A DNA stretch of 64,000 nucleotides from JAVVHH01 sp963848035 (GTDB taxonomy: Bacteria > Pseudomonadota > Alphaproteobacteria > Acetobacterales > Acetobacteraceae): assembly GCA_963848035.1 (NCBI GenBank), contig CAWKCD010000001.1, positions 1,798,001 to 1,862,000 on the forward strand. Direction: 5' to 3'. Positions within the stretch are counted from its first letter, which is position 1. The number at the start of each line of letters is the position of its first letter. Positions 27,607-37,107 of the stretch are shown in pieces. The position numbers and the translations under genes were made by a program. The notes under the pieces were generated by a model. That model made no database searches, was not told where the DNA came from, and worked only from the letters and a program-made list of their open reading frames with translations.

Positions 27607-30528
27607 GTGCGGATTTCCACGCTTATTTCAATCGGCATGATCGCGATCGTCCTGTGCTGTGGCGTGATCGGCGGCCAGGTATTGTCCAGCGAGTTCTCGA
27701 TCTGGAACAAGGCGACCCAGGGCGAATCCGCCGCCCGTCTCGCCGGCCTGACGTTCGCGGCCTCGACCCGGATCTCGTTCGAGCGCGGGCCGACCAATGG
27801 CGCCTTGGGCGCGGACCTGCCGCTACCGGATGACCGCCGCAAGGCGCTGACCGACAATCGTGCCGCGACCGACGCGGCGCTCGAAGCGGTCGTCCAAGCC
27901 TTGCCGGGCTCCATGGCGGCCGCGCCTATCGCACAATCGGTGGAGGCCACGCGCCAGGACCTCGCCCGTGTCCGGCAGAAAGTCGACCGGCTGCTGCAGG
28001 AGAAGCTCTCCAACCGCTCGTCGGCCGAGTTGAACGGGGTGATCGCCGAACTGATCGCGGTCGTCCCGAAGCTGGCGCCGGCCCTCAACGCGACCGAGGC
28101 GGCCATGGCGCGGGCCGATCCGGCGATCACCAACCTGGTCACCATCGCCCGCCTCTCGACCGAAATGCGCGATTATGCCGGGCAGCTCGGCTCGGTGTTC
28201 ACCGCCGCCTTGATCGGGAAGCGGCCGCTGACCGGCGACGAGACCGCGCTGCTCGAGCACATCAACGGCTACGTCGCGGCGCTGAACAGCCAGATCCGGC
28301 TCAGCTCCAACATGCTCCCGCACGACGAGGCCATGGACCGCTCGCTGGACGAGATCGACGCGCATTTCTTCGGCGCGGGCAAGGCGCTGGTCCGCGGAGT
28401 CGCCGATATCGGCCGGACATCGGGCGGCTATGGCATGACGCCGGCCGAGTTCGCGGCTCGATATGTGCCGGAGATGCTGTCGATCGTCGCGCTCCGGGAC
28501 GCCGCCGTCGCCCGCTTCACCGATCAGATCCAGCAGGTCACCGTCAGCGCGCGCGGATCGCTGCTGGCCAACGGCTTGGCCGTCGTGATCCTTTTGGGGG
28601 TGGTCGGCACGATATCCGGCCTGATACGGGAGCGCGCTTCCAAACCGCTCACCGCACTCAGCAGCGGCCTGGAGCGCATGGCGGGCGGAGAGTGGGGCAC
28701 CGCCATCCAGGTCGAGACACGCTCCGATGAGATCGGCGCCGTCATCACGGCCATCGGCACCATGCAGGCCAGCCTGCTGGCGCGGGAGCGTCAAAACCAA
28801 ACGCTGATGGAGGAAAAAGACCGCACGGCCGACATCTTGCGCCACACGAACCTGCTGTTCGACACCGCCTTGAACAACATGTCGCATGGGCTTTTGCTGT
28901 GCGATGCCGATATGACCGTCGTCGTCGTCAACCACAAATTTTACGAGATCTACGGGATCGATCCCGCGGCGGCCGGCGCCGGGACGCCGTACCGCGATTT
29001 CCTGGCGCTCAGTCTGGCGGCGGGAAATCATCCCGGCTGCACGATGGACGATGTCATCGCGCAATGCGTGCCGCGGTTCCAGGGCAAGAAGCGGACCGAG
29101 GCGATGAACCGGATCAGGAGCGGCCGGACCATCGCCGTGTCATACGAGCGGATGGCCGATGGCGGCTGGATCGGCACCCATGAGGACGTCACCGAGCGGG
29201 AGATGGCGCAGGCCAACATCGCGTTCATGGCGCATCATGATGCCTTGACCAGGCTGCCGAACCGGGTGCTGTTCCGGGATCGCATCGGCCAGGCGATCGC
29301 GCAGCTCGGGCGCGACCGGATGTTCGCGGTGATCCATCTCGACCTGGACCGGTTCAAACAGATCAACGACAGGCTCGGTCATCCCGCCGGCGACGGGCTT
29401 CTGGTCGCGGTCGCCCACATGCTGCAAAGCTGTGTGCGGGAGGGGGATACCGTTGCGCGCCTGGGCGGCGACGAATTCGCCATCCTCCAGCTCGGCATCC
29501 AGCAGCAGAGCGACGTCGAACTGCTGACCGACCGGATCCTGAAAGCATTCCGTCAGCCGCTCGATGTGCTCGGGCAGCGGATACTGTCGGCGACGAGCCT
29601 CGGCGTCGTCATCGCCCGGCATGACAACGTTTCGTACGACACCCTGATGCGGGACGCCGACATCGCGCTCTACCAGGCGAAGCTGGAGGGCAGGGGCACT
29701 GCGAGATTCTTCGAGCCGGAGATGGATGCGCGGATCGAACTCCGCCGGGCGTTGGAGAAAGACCTCCAGGGCGCGGCAGAGCGCAACGAGTTCGAGCTCT
29801 ATTATCAACCGCAGGTCGATCTCGTCACCAACGAGGTGACGGGGTTCGAGGCGCTGGTGCGCTGGAATCACCCCAAGCATGGCCGGGTCTCGCCGCTGGA
29901 TTTCATCCCGGTGGCCGAGGAGACCGGGCAGATCGTGGAGATCGGCGCCTGGGTCCTGCGGACGGCCTGTTTCGAAGCGAAGGCCTGGCCCGACGACATC
30001 ACCGTGGCGGTCAACCTATCGCCCGTCCAGTTCAAGCGGGGCGATCTGGCCGGCAATGTCCGCGAGATCCTCGCCCGCTCCGGCTTGCGGCCGGAGCGGC
30101 TGGAACTCGAAATCACCGAATCGGTGTTCCTGCGCGACACCGCCGAGACGTTGACGGCGCTGAACGAGCTGCGCGCGCTCGGCGTGTCCGTCGCGCTCGA
30201 CGATTTCGGCACGGGCTATTCGTCCTTGAGCTATCTTCGCAGCTTCTCGTTCCACAAGCTGAAGATCGACCAATCGTTCGTGCGCGGCATCCCGAACAAC
30301 AAGGAGTCGCTGTCGATCATCCGCGCGGTGGCCAGGTTGGGCGAGAGCCTGGGCATACGGATCATCGTGGAGGGTGTGGAGACGGCCGAGCAGCTCGCGT
30401 TCCTGCGGGAGGAGGGCTGCAGGGAGATCCAGGGTTTCCTCTACAGCCCGCCGGTCTCGGCCGATGCGGTTCCCGACGTCATCGAGTCCGTGCGGTCGGA
30501 TCGAGCCGACTACGCGATGCTCCGGTAG
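27607..30528 (+). CDS. Membrane GGDEF-EAL cyclic-di-GMP protein with PAS domain
   Basis: Signalling protein of 973 residues. GTG at 27607 is preferred: AGAAGG lies upstream and it starts directly before the first helix. Order: TM1 (about 3-23), periplasmic helical sensor (24-315), TM2 (about 317-338), HAMP (340-390), PAS (about 415-530), GGDEF domain with intact GGDEF at 620-624 and an intact inhibitory site R611-x-x-D614, then EAL domain with EAL at 748-750, ELEITES, DDFGTGYSSL and EGVETAEQ. All catalytic signatures for making and breaking cyclic-di-GMP are therefore present, so it may be bifunctional, with the direction set by the sensor. It stands alone; a CGCGCGG/CCGCGCG inverted repeat (27550-27575) lies in its leader. 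Confidence 0.95.
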   Translation: MRISTLISIGMIAIVLCCGVIGGQVLSSEFSIWNKATQGESAARLAGLTFAASTRISFERGPTNGALGADLPLPDDRRKALTDNRAATDAALEAVVQALPGSMAAAPIAQSVEATRQDLARVRQKVDRLLQEKLSNRSSAELNGVIAELIAVVPKLAPALNATEAAMARADPAITNLVTIARLSTEMRDYAGQLGSVFTAALIGKRPLTGDETALLEHINGYVAALNSQIRLSSNMLPHDEAMDRSLDEIDAHFFGAGKALVRGVADIGRTSGGYGMTPAEFAARYVPEMLSIVALRDAAVARFTDQIQQVTVSARGSLLANGLAVVILLGVVGTISGLIRERASKPLTALSSGLERMAGGEWGTAIQVETRSDEIGAVITAIGTMQASLLARERQNQTLMEEKDRTADILRHTNLLFDTALNNMSHGLLLCDADMTVVVVNHKFYEIYGIDPAAAGAGTPYRDFLALSLAAGNHPGCTMDDVIAQCVPRFQGKKRTEAMNRIRSGRTIAVSYERMADGGWIGTHEDVTEREMAQANIAFMAHHDALTRLPNRVLFRDRIGQAIAQLGRDRMFAVIHLDLDRFKQINDRLGHPAGDGLLVAVAHMLQSCVREGDTVARLGGDEFAILQLGIQQQSDVELLTDRILKAFRQPLDVLGQRILSATSLGVVIARHDNVSYDTLMRDADIALYQAKLEGRGTARFFEPEMDARIELRRALEKDLQGAAERNEFELYYQPQVDLVTNEVTGFEALVRWNHPKHGRVSPLDFIPVAEETGQIVEIGAWVLRTACFEAKAWPDDITVAVNLSPVQFKRGDLAGNVREILARSGLRPERLELEITESVFLRDTAETLTALNELRALGVSVALDDFGTGYSSLSYLRSFSFHKLKIDQSFVRGIPNNKESLSIIRAVARLGESLGIRIIVEGVETAEQLAFLREEGCREIQGFLYSPPVSADAVPDVIESVRSDRADYAMLR

Positions 30529-30564
30529 CGGCGGCTCGACCCGGCCGGTGCGCCGGATGACGGA

Positions 30565-31323
30565 TCACGCCACCGTGCCGCCATCCACGAGATAGGTGGA
30601 TCCGGTGACGAAGCTGCTCTCGTCGCTGGCGAGGAACAGCATGATGGCGGCGACCTCCTCTGGGCGGCCGAAGCGTTGCAGCGGGATACGGGCGATGCCG
30701 GCCTGGCGGGCCTGGTCCGGGTCGGACGGGTTGCGGCCCTGGTTGATGGCCGCGATCATGCGGGTGTCGATCGGGCCGGGGTTGACGGTGTTGACGCGGA
30801 TCTTGTGCGGCGCCCCCTCGAGCGCGGCGGTCTTCATCAGGCCGATCACGGCGTGTTTGCTGGCGACGTAGGGCGCGAGGTTGGCCGTGCCTTTCAGCCC
30901 GGCGATCGACGAGGTGATGACGATGCTGCCGCCGGCGGCCTGCATCGCGGGCATGAGGGCGGACAGGCCGAGGAAGACACCCCTGACGTTGACGGCGATG
31001 ACCTGGTCGAAGCGGGCGAGGGAGTATTGGCCGATCGGCGCGATCTCGCCCTCGATACCCGCATTGAGCAACGCGATGTCGATGCGGCCGAACCGGGTCT
31101 GGGCGGCTTGGACGAAGCGTTCGGCGGCGCCGGCCTCGGAGACGTCGGCGGTCTCGAGATGGGCGGAGGCGCCGAGGCGGGCGGCGAGGTCGGCTAAGGG
31201 CGCGGTGTCGCGGTCGACGAGGACGAGGCGGGCGCCCTCGGCGGCGAAGCGCTCGGCGGCGCAGCGGCCGATGCCGTTCGCGGCGCCGGTGATGATGGCG
31301 ACCTTGCCGTCCAGACGTGCCAT
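30565..31323 (-). CDS. Short-chain dehydrogenase/reductase (classical SDR)
   Basis: NAD(P)-dependent oxidoreductase of 252 residues. ATG at 31323 follows GGGAGGAAA. Cofactor motif TGAANGIG (residues 12-19), acidic residue in LVLVDRD at the end of strand 2 favouring NAD, NAG in LLNAGIEG, catalytic Ser in VITSSIAG and YVASK as the catalytic Tyr-x-x-x-Lys. The end GSTYLVDGGTVA is typical of FabG-like SDRs. The substrate cannot be told. It is convergent with the GGDEF-EAL gene and divergent from the murein amidase. Confidence 0.88.
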   Translation of the reverse strand: MARLDGKVAIITGAANGIGRCAAERFAAEGARLVLVDRDTAPLADLAARLGASAHLETADVSEAGAAERFVQAAQTRFGRIDIALLNAGIEGEIAPIGQYSLARFDQVIAVNVRGVFLGLSALMPAMQAAGGSIVITSSIAGLKGTANLAPYVASKHAVIGLMKTAALEGAPHKIRVNTVNPGPIDTRMIAAINQGRNPSDPDQARQAGIARIPLQRFGRPEEVAAIMLFLASDESSFVTGSTYLVDGGTVA

Positions 31324-31447
31324 GGCGTTTCCTCCCTCGATGTTCCGGCGAGCGTAGAGCAAGGGTCGGGGGGTGGCAACACCGTCGGGCGCACGGTTTC
31401 CGGCCGGGCTGGGACGCGCTACACGGGGTCTGGGGCCGGAGGTGCAG

Positions 31448-32185
31448 ATGCGTTCGCTCGCCTTGTTGCTGCTGGTGGCGGGTTGGGCGTGGTGCGGCGC
31501 CGCGCAGGCCGCCTGCGACCGGAGCGCGTTCCGCGTCGCGATCGACGTGGGGCATGACCGCACGCATCCCGGCGCGACCAGTGCGCGCGGGCAGAACGAG
31601 TTCGAATACAATCTGGCGCTGAGCGAGCTGGTGCTCCGGCAGCTCGTGGCCGCCGGGTTCACCGGCTCGTTCCGGATCGGCGAGAGCGGCGCGCCGATCA
31701 CGCTGGCCAGCCGGCCGGCGCTGGCGCGCGCGGGACGTGCTTCGGTCTTCGTGTCGCTGCATCATGATTCGGCGCAGAAGCGGTATTTCTCGAGCTGGAC
31801 CTATAACGGCCGGGTGCTGCCGTTCAGCGACGAGTTCCACGGCTATTCGATCTTCGTGTCGGCCGGCTCGCCTTTGGCCGCGCAGAACATCGCGATGGCG
31901 ACCGATCTCGGCCGGGCGCTGCGCGCGGCGGGGCTGACGCCGTCGCTGCATCATGCGGCGCTGGTCGAGGGCGAGGGGCGGACGCTGCTCAACCCGACGC
32001 TGGGGATCTACCAGTTCGACCAGCTCGCGGTGCTCCGGGGCGCGACGACGCCGGCGCTGCTGCTGGAATCGGGCGTGATCGTGAACCGGGAGGAGGAGCA
32101 GGCGATCCGGTCGGGCGCGTATCATCCCAAGATCGCCGCGGCGCTGGTCGATGCGCTGACCGCCTACTGCAACGGGCGGCGCTGA
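31448..32185 (+). CDS. N-acetylmuramoyl-L-alanine amidase (Amidase_3)
   Basis: Periplasmic zinc amidase of 245 residues that cuts peptide stems from peptidoglycan during cell separation or recycling. ATG 31448 follows GGAGGTG, and a signal peptide ends at about residue 22 (GAAQAACDR). Zinc ligands can be seen: His in AIDVGHDRTHPG, Glu in NEFEYNLALSE, His in FVSLHHDS, and the catalytic Glu in LLLESGVIVN. Compared with AmiA/AmiC it lacks an N-terminal AMIN domain and is close to the bare catalytic domain, with an insertion around residues 110-140 (FSSWTYNGRVLPFSDEFHGY). It is a single gene. Confidence 0.88.
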   Translation: MRSLALLLLVAGWAWCGAAQAACDRSAFRVAIDVGHDRTHPGATSARGQNEFEYNLALSELVLRQLVAAGFTGSFRIGESGAPITLASRPALARAGRASVFVSLHHDSAQKRYFSSWTYNGRVLPFSDEFHGYSIFVSAGSPLAAQNIAMATDLGRALRAAGLTPSLHHAALVEGEGRTLLNPTLGIYQFDQLAVLRGATTPALLLESGVIVNREEEQAIRSGAYHPKIAAALVDALTAYCNGRR

Positions 32186-32242
32186 CGTGATAAGGTAGAA
32201 GTCCGCGGGCGCCTCGTGGGCGCTGCGCTCCGAGAGGCGACC

Positions 32243-33682
32243 ATGGACACGATCACCCTTGCCGACCCGGCCGTTGCGCGGCGCATCGGCGACCTTCCGG
32301 GGCCGCGCGGCTGGCCGCTGCTGGGCAACCTGCCGCAATTCGACCTGACGTCGATGCATCAGCAGCTCGAGGGCTGGGCTGCGGAATACGGTCCGGTCTA
32401 CCGGCTGCGGTTCGGCACCCGCGACGCGGTGGTGATCGCGCAGCCGGAGCTGATCGCCTCCATCCACCGCGACCGGCCGGACGGCTGGAGCCGGCTGCGC
32501 AGCATGGAGCAGAAGATCCACGAGATGGGCATCGACGGGCTGTTCGCGGCCGAGGGCGATGCCTGGCGGCGGCAGCGCCGGCTGGTGGCCGGCGCGTTCA
32601 CGCCAGGGCACCTCAAACGCTACTTCCCGATGATCCACCGCGTCACCGACCGGCTGCGCCAACGGCTGGACCAGGCCGCGGACCAGGGCGCGCCGATCGA
32701 GCTGCAGGCGCTGCTGATGCGCTACACGGTCGACATCACGGCGAGCCTGGCATTCGGGGCCGACGTGAACACGCTCGAACATGACGGCAACGCGCTGCAG
32801 GAGCATCTGGACAAGGTGTTCCCGAAGCTCGCGCGGCGGCTGAACGCGCCCCTGCCGTATTGGCGCTGGTTCACCCTGCCGTCCGACCGGGTGTTCGAGC
32901 GGCACCTCGCGGCGGGGCATGCCGCGGTGCGCGGCTTCGTGCAGGCGGCGCGGGCGCGCATGACCGATGACCCGGCGCTGGAGCGCAACCCGACCAACCT
33001 GCTGGAGGCGATGCTCGCGGCGCGGGACTCGGACGGCGCGGCGCTGACCGAGGCGGAGGTGGCCGGCAACGTGTTCACGATGCTGCTGGCCGGCGAGGAC
33101 ACGACCGCGAACACGCTGGCCTGGAGCCTATACCTGCTGCACACGCATCCGCAGGCTTGGCGCCGGATCGTCGCCGAGGTGGATGCGGCGCTCGGCGCGG
33201 ATGCGCTGCCGGCGAAGGCGGAGGCGGCGGCCGGGCTGTCGACGATCGAGGAGGCGACCAGCGAGTCGATGCGGTTGCGCCCGGTGGCCCCGCTTTCCTA
33301 TCTCGAGAACAACGCGCCGACGCAGATCGCCGGGGTGGACCTGCCGGCGGGGACGTTCGTGATCTGCCTGATGCGCACGGGCGCGGTGGACGCGGCGACG
33401 GCAGCGGACGCGGCGGTGTTCCGGCCGGAGCGTTGGCGGGTGGGGGAGGATGCGCCGGATCGCACGCTCGTCGCCGCCTCGATGCCGTTCGGGGTGGGGC
33501 CGCGGATTTGTCCGGGCCGTTATCTGGCGATGCTCGAGATGAAGATGGTGCTGGCGATGATCGCGCGGCGGTACGAGCTGGTCGACGTGCGCACGTCGAG
33601 CGGGGAGCCGCCGCGGGAGCGGTTTGCGTTCGCGATGTCGCCGGCCGGGCTGCGCATGTGGCTCAAGCATCGGCAGCAGTAG
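32243..33682 (+). CDS. Cytochrome P450
   Basis: Soluble haem-thiolate monooxygenase of 479 residues. The start is ATG 32243 after GAGAGG; an in-frame GTG at 32216 is less likely. All hallmark motifs are present: I-helix AGEDTTAN (oxygen activation), K-helix ESMRLRP (E-x-x-R), and the haem loop FGVGPRICPGR with the Cys ligand near residue 422. The N-terminal PGPRGWPLLGNLPQFD proline-rich segment is like that of eukaryote-like and CYP102-related bacterial P450s acting on fatty acids or terpenoids, and no membrane anchor is seen. No ferredoxin or reductase gene is adjacent, so electrons come from elsewhere. Confidence 0.93.
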   Translation: MDTITLADPAVARRIGDLPGPRGWPLLGNLPQFDLTSMHQQLEGWAAEYGPVYRLRFGTRDAVVIAQPELIASIHRDRPDGWSRLRSMEQKIHEMGIDGLFAAEGDAWRRQRRLVAGAFTPGHLKRYFPMIHRVTDRLRQRLDQAADQGAPIELQALLMRYTVDITASLAFGADVNTLEHDGNALQEHLDKVFPKLARRLNAPLPYWRWFTLPSDRVFERHLAAGHAAVRGFVQAARARMTDDPALERNPTNLLEAMLAARDSDGAALTEAEVAGNVFTMLLAGEDTTANTLAWSLYLLHTHPQAWRRIVAEVDAALGADALPAKAEAAAGLSTIEEATSESMRLRPVAPLSYLENNAPTQIAGVDLPAGTFVICLMRTGAVDAATAADAAVFRPERWRVGEDAPDRTLVAASMPFGVGPRICPGRYLAMLEMKMVLAMIARRYELVDVRTSSGEPPRERFAFAMSPAGLRMWLKHRQQ

Positions 33683-33710
33683 TTCGGAGCAGCGGTTTCC
33701 AAATACTCGA

Positions 33711-33743
33711 TTTACAGCGCACGTTTATTGTCTGTAAAAACGT
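33711..33743. promoter_or_regulatory. Nested inverted repeats upstream of isocitrate lyase
   Basis: TTTACAG (33711-33717) and CTGTAAA (33732-33738) form an inverted repeat, nested with ACGTTT (33721-33726) and AAACGT (33738-33743). They lie in the most A+T-rich stretch of the 406-base gap before aceA (33683-34088), which is otherwise free of recognisable genes except a small His-rich reading frame. An operator for a glyoxylate-shunt regulator is a reasonable guess; no transcription start is assigned. Confidence 0.4.
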
Positions 33744-33840
33744 GACAGACTTACAAGCGCGTCAAGTCATATTCTATTTTGATCCGTCGATGATCGCGTT
33801 ATCTCCGTTGTAGCCAACGACAACGGAAGGTTTTCCATCA

Positions 33841-34040
33841 TGGTCATTCGACAGGACGCGCGGATCCTCTCGCCGAACAGCGATATCGGCGGCGAACACG
33901 ACGCTGGTCTCGAGCATAACCATCATTGGGCGTGCGAGCGGATCGGCGCGCGGCACCACAACCCGGTCGTGTCCGACACTTCCTCGATGCGCACGCCGAG
34001 CAGCGTGCATCACGACGACGCCATTTATTCGGCCCGCTGA
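33841..34040 (+). CDS. Possible 66-residue His-rich small protein upstream of aceA
   Basis: Small reading frame with ATG at 33841 and GGAAGG eight bases upstream, ending 48 bases before aceA. Its product has eight His (LEHNHHW, ARHH, VHHDD) and no known motif. It could be a leader peptide, a small metal-binding protein or just an open stretch of the untranslated leader. Nothing in it is recognised, and only conservation in relatives would decide. Confidence 0.3.
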
Positions 34041-34088
34041 AGCCCGCGTCCGTCCACGCCTAAGCATTTCCCACGGAGTTTCCATTCA

Positions 34089-35747
34089 ATGTCCTCGTTC
34101 AATTACGCCCCCGACGGTCTTTCGGGCGGCAAGCCGCGCCTGCCTGAGCACGCTTCCGCGTTCCACGGCGACATCTCGCGCATCGCGGCACTCGTCGAAA
34201 GCAAGCGCGGCACCTGGGCCGCGATCAATCCGGAGAGCGTGGCCCGCATGCGGCTGCAGAACCGGTTCCAGAGCGGCCTCGACATCGCCCGCTACACCGC
34301 CGGCGTGATGCGCGCCGACATGGCCGCCTACGATGCCGACAGCTCGCTCTACACGCAGTCGCTCGGCGCCTGGCACGGCTTCATCGCGCAGCAGCAGATG
34401 ATCGCGGTCAAGAAGAACTTCGGCACCACCAAGCGCCGCTACATCTACCTCTCCGGCTGGATGGTCGCCGCGCTCCGCTCCGAGTTCGGCCCGCTGCCCG
34501 ACCAGTCGATGCACGAGAAGACTACGGTCCCCGCGCTGATCTCCGAGATCTACACCTTCCTGCGCCAGGCCGACGCCCGCGAGATCGGCAACGCCTTCCG
34601 CGACATCGACGCCGCCCGCAAGGACGGCAACCACGCCCGCGCCGACGAGCTGCTGGCCCAAATCGAGAACCACGAGACCCATGTCGTGCCGATCATCGCC
34701 GACATCGACGCGGGCTTCGGCAACGCCGAGGCGACCTATCTTCTGGCCAAGAAGATGATCGAGGCCGGCGCCTGCGCGCTGCAGATCGAGAACCAGGTCT
34801 CCGACGAGAAGCAGTGCGGCCACCAGGACGGCAAGGTCACCGTCCCGCACGAGGACTTCATCCAGAAGATCCGCGCCATCCGCCACGCCTTCCTCGAACT
34901 CGGCGTCGAGGACGGCATCATCGTCACCCGCACCGACTCGCTCGGCGCCGGGCTCACCAAGCAGATCGCCATCAGCCACCAGCCCGGCGACCTCGGCGAC
35001 CAATACAACTCCTTCCTCGACTGCGAGGAGATCACCGCGGAGAACGCCCGCGACGGTGACGTCATCCTGCGCCAGAACGGCAAGCTGACGCGTCCCAAGC
35101 GCCTGCCCAGCAACCTCTACCAGTTCCGACCCGGCACCGGCGCCGACCGCTGCGTCCTCGACAGCATCACCTCGCTGCAGAACGGCGCCGACCTGCTCTG
35201 GATCGAGACCGAGAAGCCCAACGTCGAGCAGATCGCCAGCATGATGGACCGCGTCCGCGCCGTCGTGCCGAACGCGAAGCTCGCCTACAACAACTCGCCG
35301 TCCTTCAACTGGACGTTGAGCTTCCGTCAGCAAGTGCTCGACGACTGGAAGCAGAACGGCCAGGATGTCAGCCAATACGACCGCGCCAAGCTGATGTCGG
35401 TCGACTACGACACGACGCCGTTGGCCGAAGAAGCCGACAAGCGCATCCGCACTTTCCAGGCGGACGCGGCCAAGCGCGCCGGCATCTTCCACCACCTGAT
35501 CACGCTGCCGACGTACCACACGGCGGCGCTCTCGGCCGACAACCTGGCCCGCACCTACTTCGGCGAGGAAGGCATGCTCGGCTACGTCAAGGACGTGCAG
35601 CGCCAGGAGATCCGCCAGGGCGTCGCCTGCGTGCGGCACCAGAACATGGCCGGCTCGGACATTGGCGATGACCACAAGGAGTATTTCGCCGGCGAAGCCG
35701 CCCTGAAGGCGGGCGGCGTCCACAACACGATGGGCCAGTTCGCCTAA
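34089..35747 (+). CDS. aceA: Isocitrate lyase (long Pseudomonas-type)
   Basis: First enzyme of the glyoxylate shunt, splitting isocitrate to succinate and glyoxylate for growth on acetate or fatty acids. The 552 residues match the longer subfamily represented by P. aeruginosa AceA rather than the ~430-residue E. coli type. The catalytic loop KQCGH is at residues 241-245 with C243; the metal-site DIDAGFGN and the IENQVSDE segment precede it, and NNSPSFNW and TLPTYHT complete the active site. Codon use is strongly biased to C-ending codons compared with its neighbours, as in a highly expressed gene. Malate synthase is not in the window. ATG follows CGGAG at a rather long spacing. Confidence 0.96.
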   Translation: MSSFNYAPDGLSGGKPRLPEHASAFHGDISRIAALVESKRGTWAAINPESVARMRLQNRFQSGLDIARYTAGVMRADMAAYDADSSLYTQSLGAWHGFIAQQQMIAVKKNFGTTKRRYIYLSGWMVAALRSEFGPLPDQSMHEKTTVPALISEIYTFLRQADAREIGNAFRDIDAARKDGNHARADELLAQIENHETHVVPIIADIDAGFGNAEATYLLAKKMIEAGACALQIENQVSDEKQCGHQDGKVTVPHEDFIQKIRAIRHAFLELGVEDGIIVTRTDSLGAGLTKQIAISHQPGDLGDQYNSFLDCEEITAENARDGDVILRQNGKLTRPKRLPSNLYQFRPGTGADRCVLDSITSLQNGADLLWIETEKPNVEQIASMMDRVRAVVPNAKLAYNNSPSFNWTLSFRQQVLDDWKQNGQDVSQYDRAKLMSVDYDTTPLAEEADKRIRTFQADAAKRAGIFHHLITLPTYHTAALSADNLARTYFGEEGMLGYVKDVQRQEIRQGVACVRHQNMAGSDIGDDHKEYFAGEAALKAGGVHNTMGQFA

Positions 35748-35771
35748 CACTCGCGTTCGTTACTGAGGCGG

Positions 35772-35798
35772 CGCCCGGTCGACATCGTCGGCCGGGCG
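35772..35798 (+). terminator. Hairpin after aceA
   Basis: Stem CGCCCGGTCGA / TCGGCCGGGCG of 11 pairs with one G-T pair and a five-base loop, 25 bases past the aceA stop codon. It lacks a T-run. Confidence 0.5.
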
Positions 35799-35868
35799 TC
35801 GTGCTGTCCGGGGTCTGGACGCCGGCGCGGTCTTGTGGGTTGCTGGCCTTTCTCTAAGGGGGGCGGCG

Positions 35869-37104
35869 ATGAAGCGGTTGTGGGTTCTCGGACTGGCGGT
35901 GGCCGGGCTGTGTGCGGCGTCGGTTTCGGCGGTGGCGGGGGAGCTGACGTTCTGGACGTGGCGGCAGGAGGACCGGGCCGCCTATACCGAGCTGTTCAAG
36001 ATGTTCACCGCCGGGCATCCGGGGATCACGGTCAAGTTCGAGGCGTTCCCGAACGAACAGTATCAGACCATCCTGTCGACCGCGCTGGCCGGCGGCAAAG
36101 GTCCGGACGTGATCCACACCAAGGCCTATGGCGGGTTGGAGCAGCTGGCGCGCGCGGGATATCTGCGCAAGCTCGATGGGCTGGTGCCGGAGCTGGCGGC
36201 GTTCTCGCCGGCGTCCTTGGCGAGCACGACGCTGCGGTCCGACCAGTCGATCTACTCGGTGCCGTTCGCGTCGCAGACCTTGGGCCTGTTCATCAACCGG
36301 GACGTGTTCGCCAAGGCCGGCGTCACGCCGCCTTCGACCTGGGCCGAGCTGCTCTCGGCCAGCGAGGCGCTCAAGGCCAAGGGCGTCATCCCGATTGCCA
36401 ACGGGACGCAGAGCCCGTTCATGACGGAGGTGCTGACCGGGGTGGTGACGAACCCGTTCCTGGGCGCCGATTTCGTGCCGGAGCTGCTGGCGGGAAAGGC
36501 CAATTTCTCCGATCCGCGCTACGTGAAGGCGTTGGGGCACCTATTGGAGTTGCGCCCGTTCCTGCCGCCGGGCTTCACGGCGGTGGATTACCCGACGATG
36601 CAGCAGTTGTTCACCTCGGGGCGGGCGGCGATGTTCTTCGGCGGGTCTTTCGAGATCGCGACCTTCCGGCGGCAGAACCCGAAGCTCGCGATGGATTTCG
36701 TCGCCCCGCCGGCGCCGGAGCCCGGCGCCGCGCGGCCGGTCTCCGTGTTCTATGACGGCGGCTACGCGCTGAACGAGAAGTCGACGCAGAGTGAGGATGC
36801 GGCCGAGTTGCTGCGGTTCATGGCGAGCAAGCCGTTCGGCGACCGGTTCACGCAGCTCCTGGGCAACCTGTCGCCGATCCCCGGCGTGGTGGTGCAGGAC
36901 GAGCTGCTGGCGAAGGTTGCGGCGCTGAACACGGTCTCGATGCCGTATCTGATGCTGGTGTATTTCCGCTTCGACAGTCCGACGGGGTCGGAGCTGTTGC
37001 AGAACGCGGTGCAGAAGATGATGGCCGACGCGTTGACCCCGGCGCAGGTCGGCGCCGAGCTGACGGCGGGAATCGCCAAGTATTACAAACCGTTCCAGCA
37101 CTAG
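35869..37104 (+). CDS. Sugar ABC transporter substrate-binding protein (family 1)
   Basis: Periplasmic carbohydrate-binding protein of 411 residues. ATG 35869 follows GGGGGG; the signal peptide is residues 1-23 (ending VSAVAGE). The mature protein has LTFWTWRQEDRAAYTELF, VKFEAFPNEQYQTIL, KGPDVIHTKAYGGLEQLA and the ligand-pocket helix GRAAMFFGGSFEIATF, all typical of MalE/UgpB/MsmE-like family-1 binding proteins. Two MalFG-type permeases follow directly. It probably brings in a mono- or oligosaccharide; hexuronate breakdown genes lie 4 kb downstream. Confidence 0.88.
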   Translation: MKRLWVLGLAVAGLCAASVSAVAGELTFWTWRQEDRAAYTELFKMFTAGHPGITVKFEAFPNEQYQTILSTALAGGKGPDVIHTKAYGGLEQLARAGYLRKLDGLVPELAAFSPASLASTTLRSDQSIYSVPFASQTLGLFINRDVFAKAGVTPPSTWAELLSASEALKAKGVIPIANGTQSPFMTEVLTGVVTNPFLGADFVPELLAGKANFSDPRYVKALGHLLELRPFLPPGFTAVDYPTMQQLFTSGRAAMFFGGSFEIATFRRQNPKLAMDFVAPPAPEPGAARPVSVFYDGGYALNEKSTQSEDAAELLRFMASKPFGDRFTQLLGNLSPIPGVVVQDELLAKVAALNTVSMPYLMLVYFRFDSPTGSELLQNAVQKMMADALTPAQVGAELTAGIAKYYKPFQH

Positions 37105-37107
37105 GAG

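Noticed and set aside
30479..32920. Minus-strand 813-codon frame spanning the SDR, murein amidase and P450 genes
   Set aside because: Arg/Pro/His-rich low-complexity product antisense to or out of frame with three clear genes.
34086..35750. Open frame of 554 codons antisense to aceA
   Set aside because: Val/Gly/Asp-rich antisense reading of a highly biased gene; no start signal and no recognisable motif.
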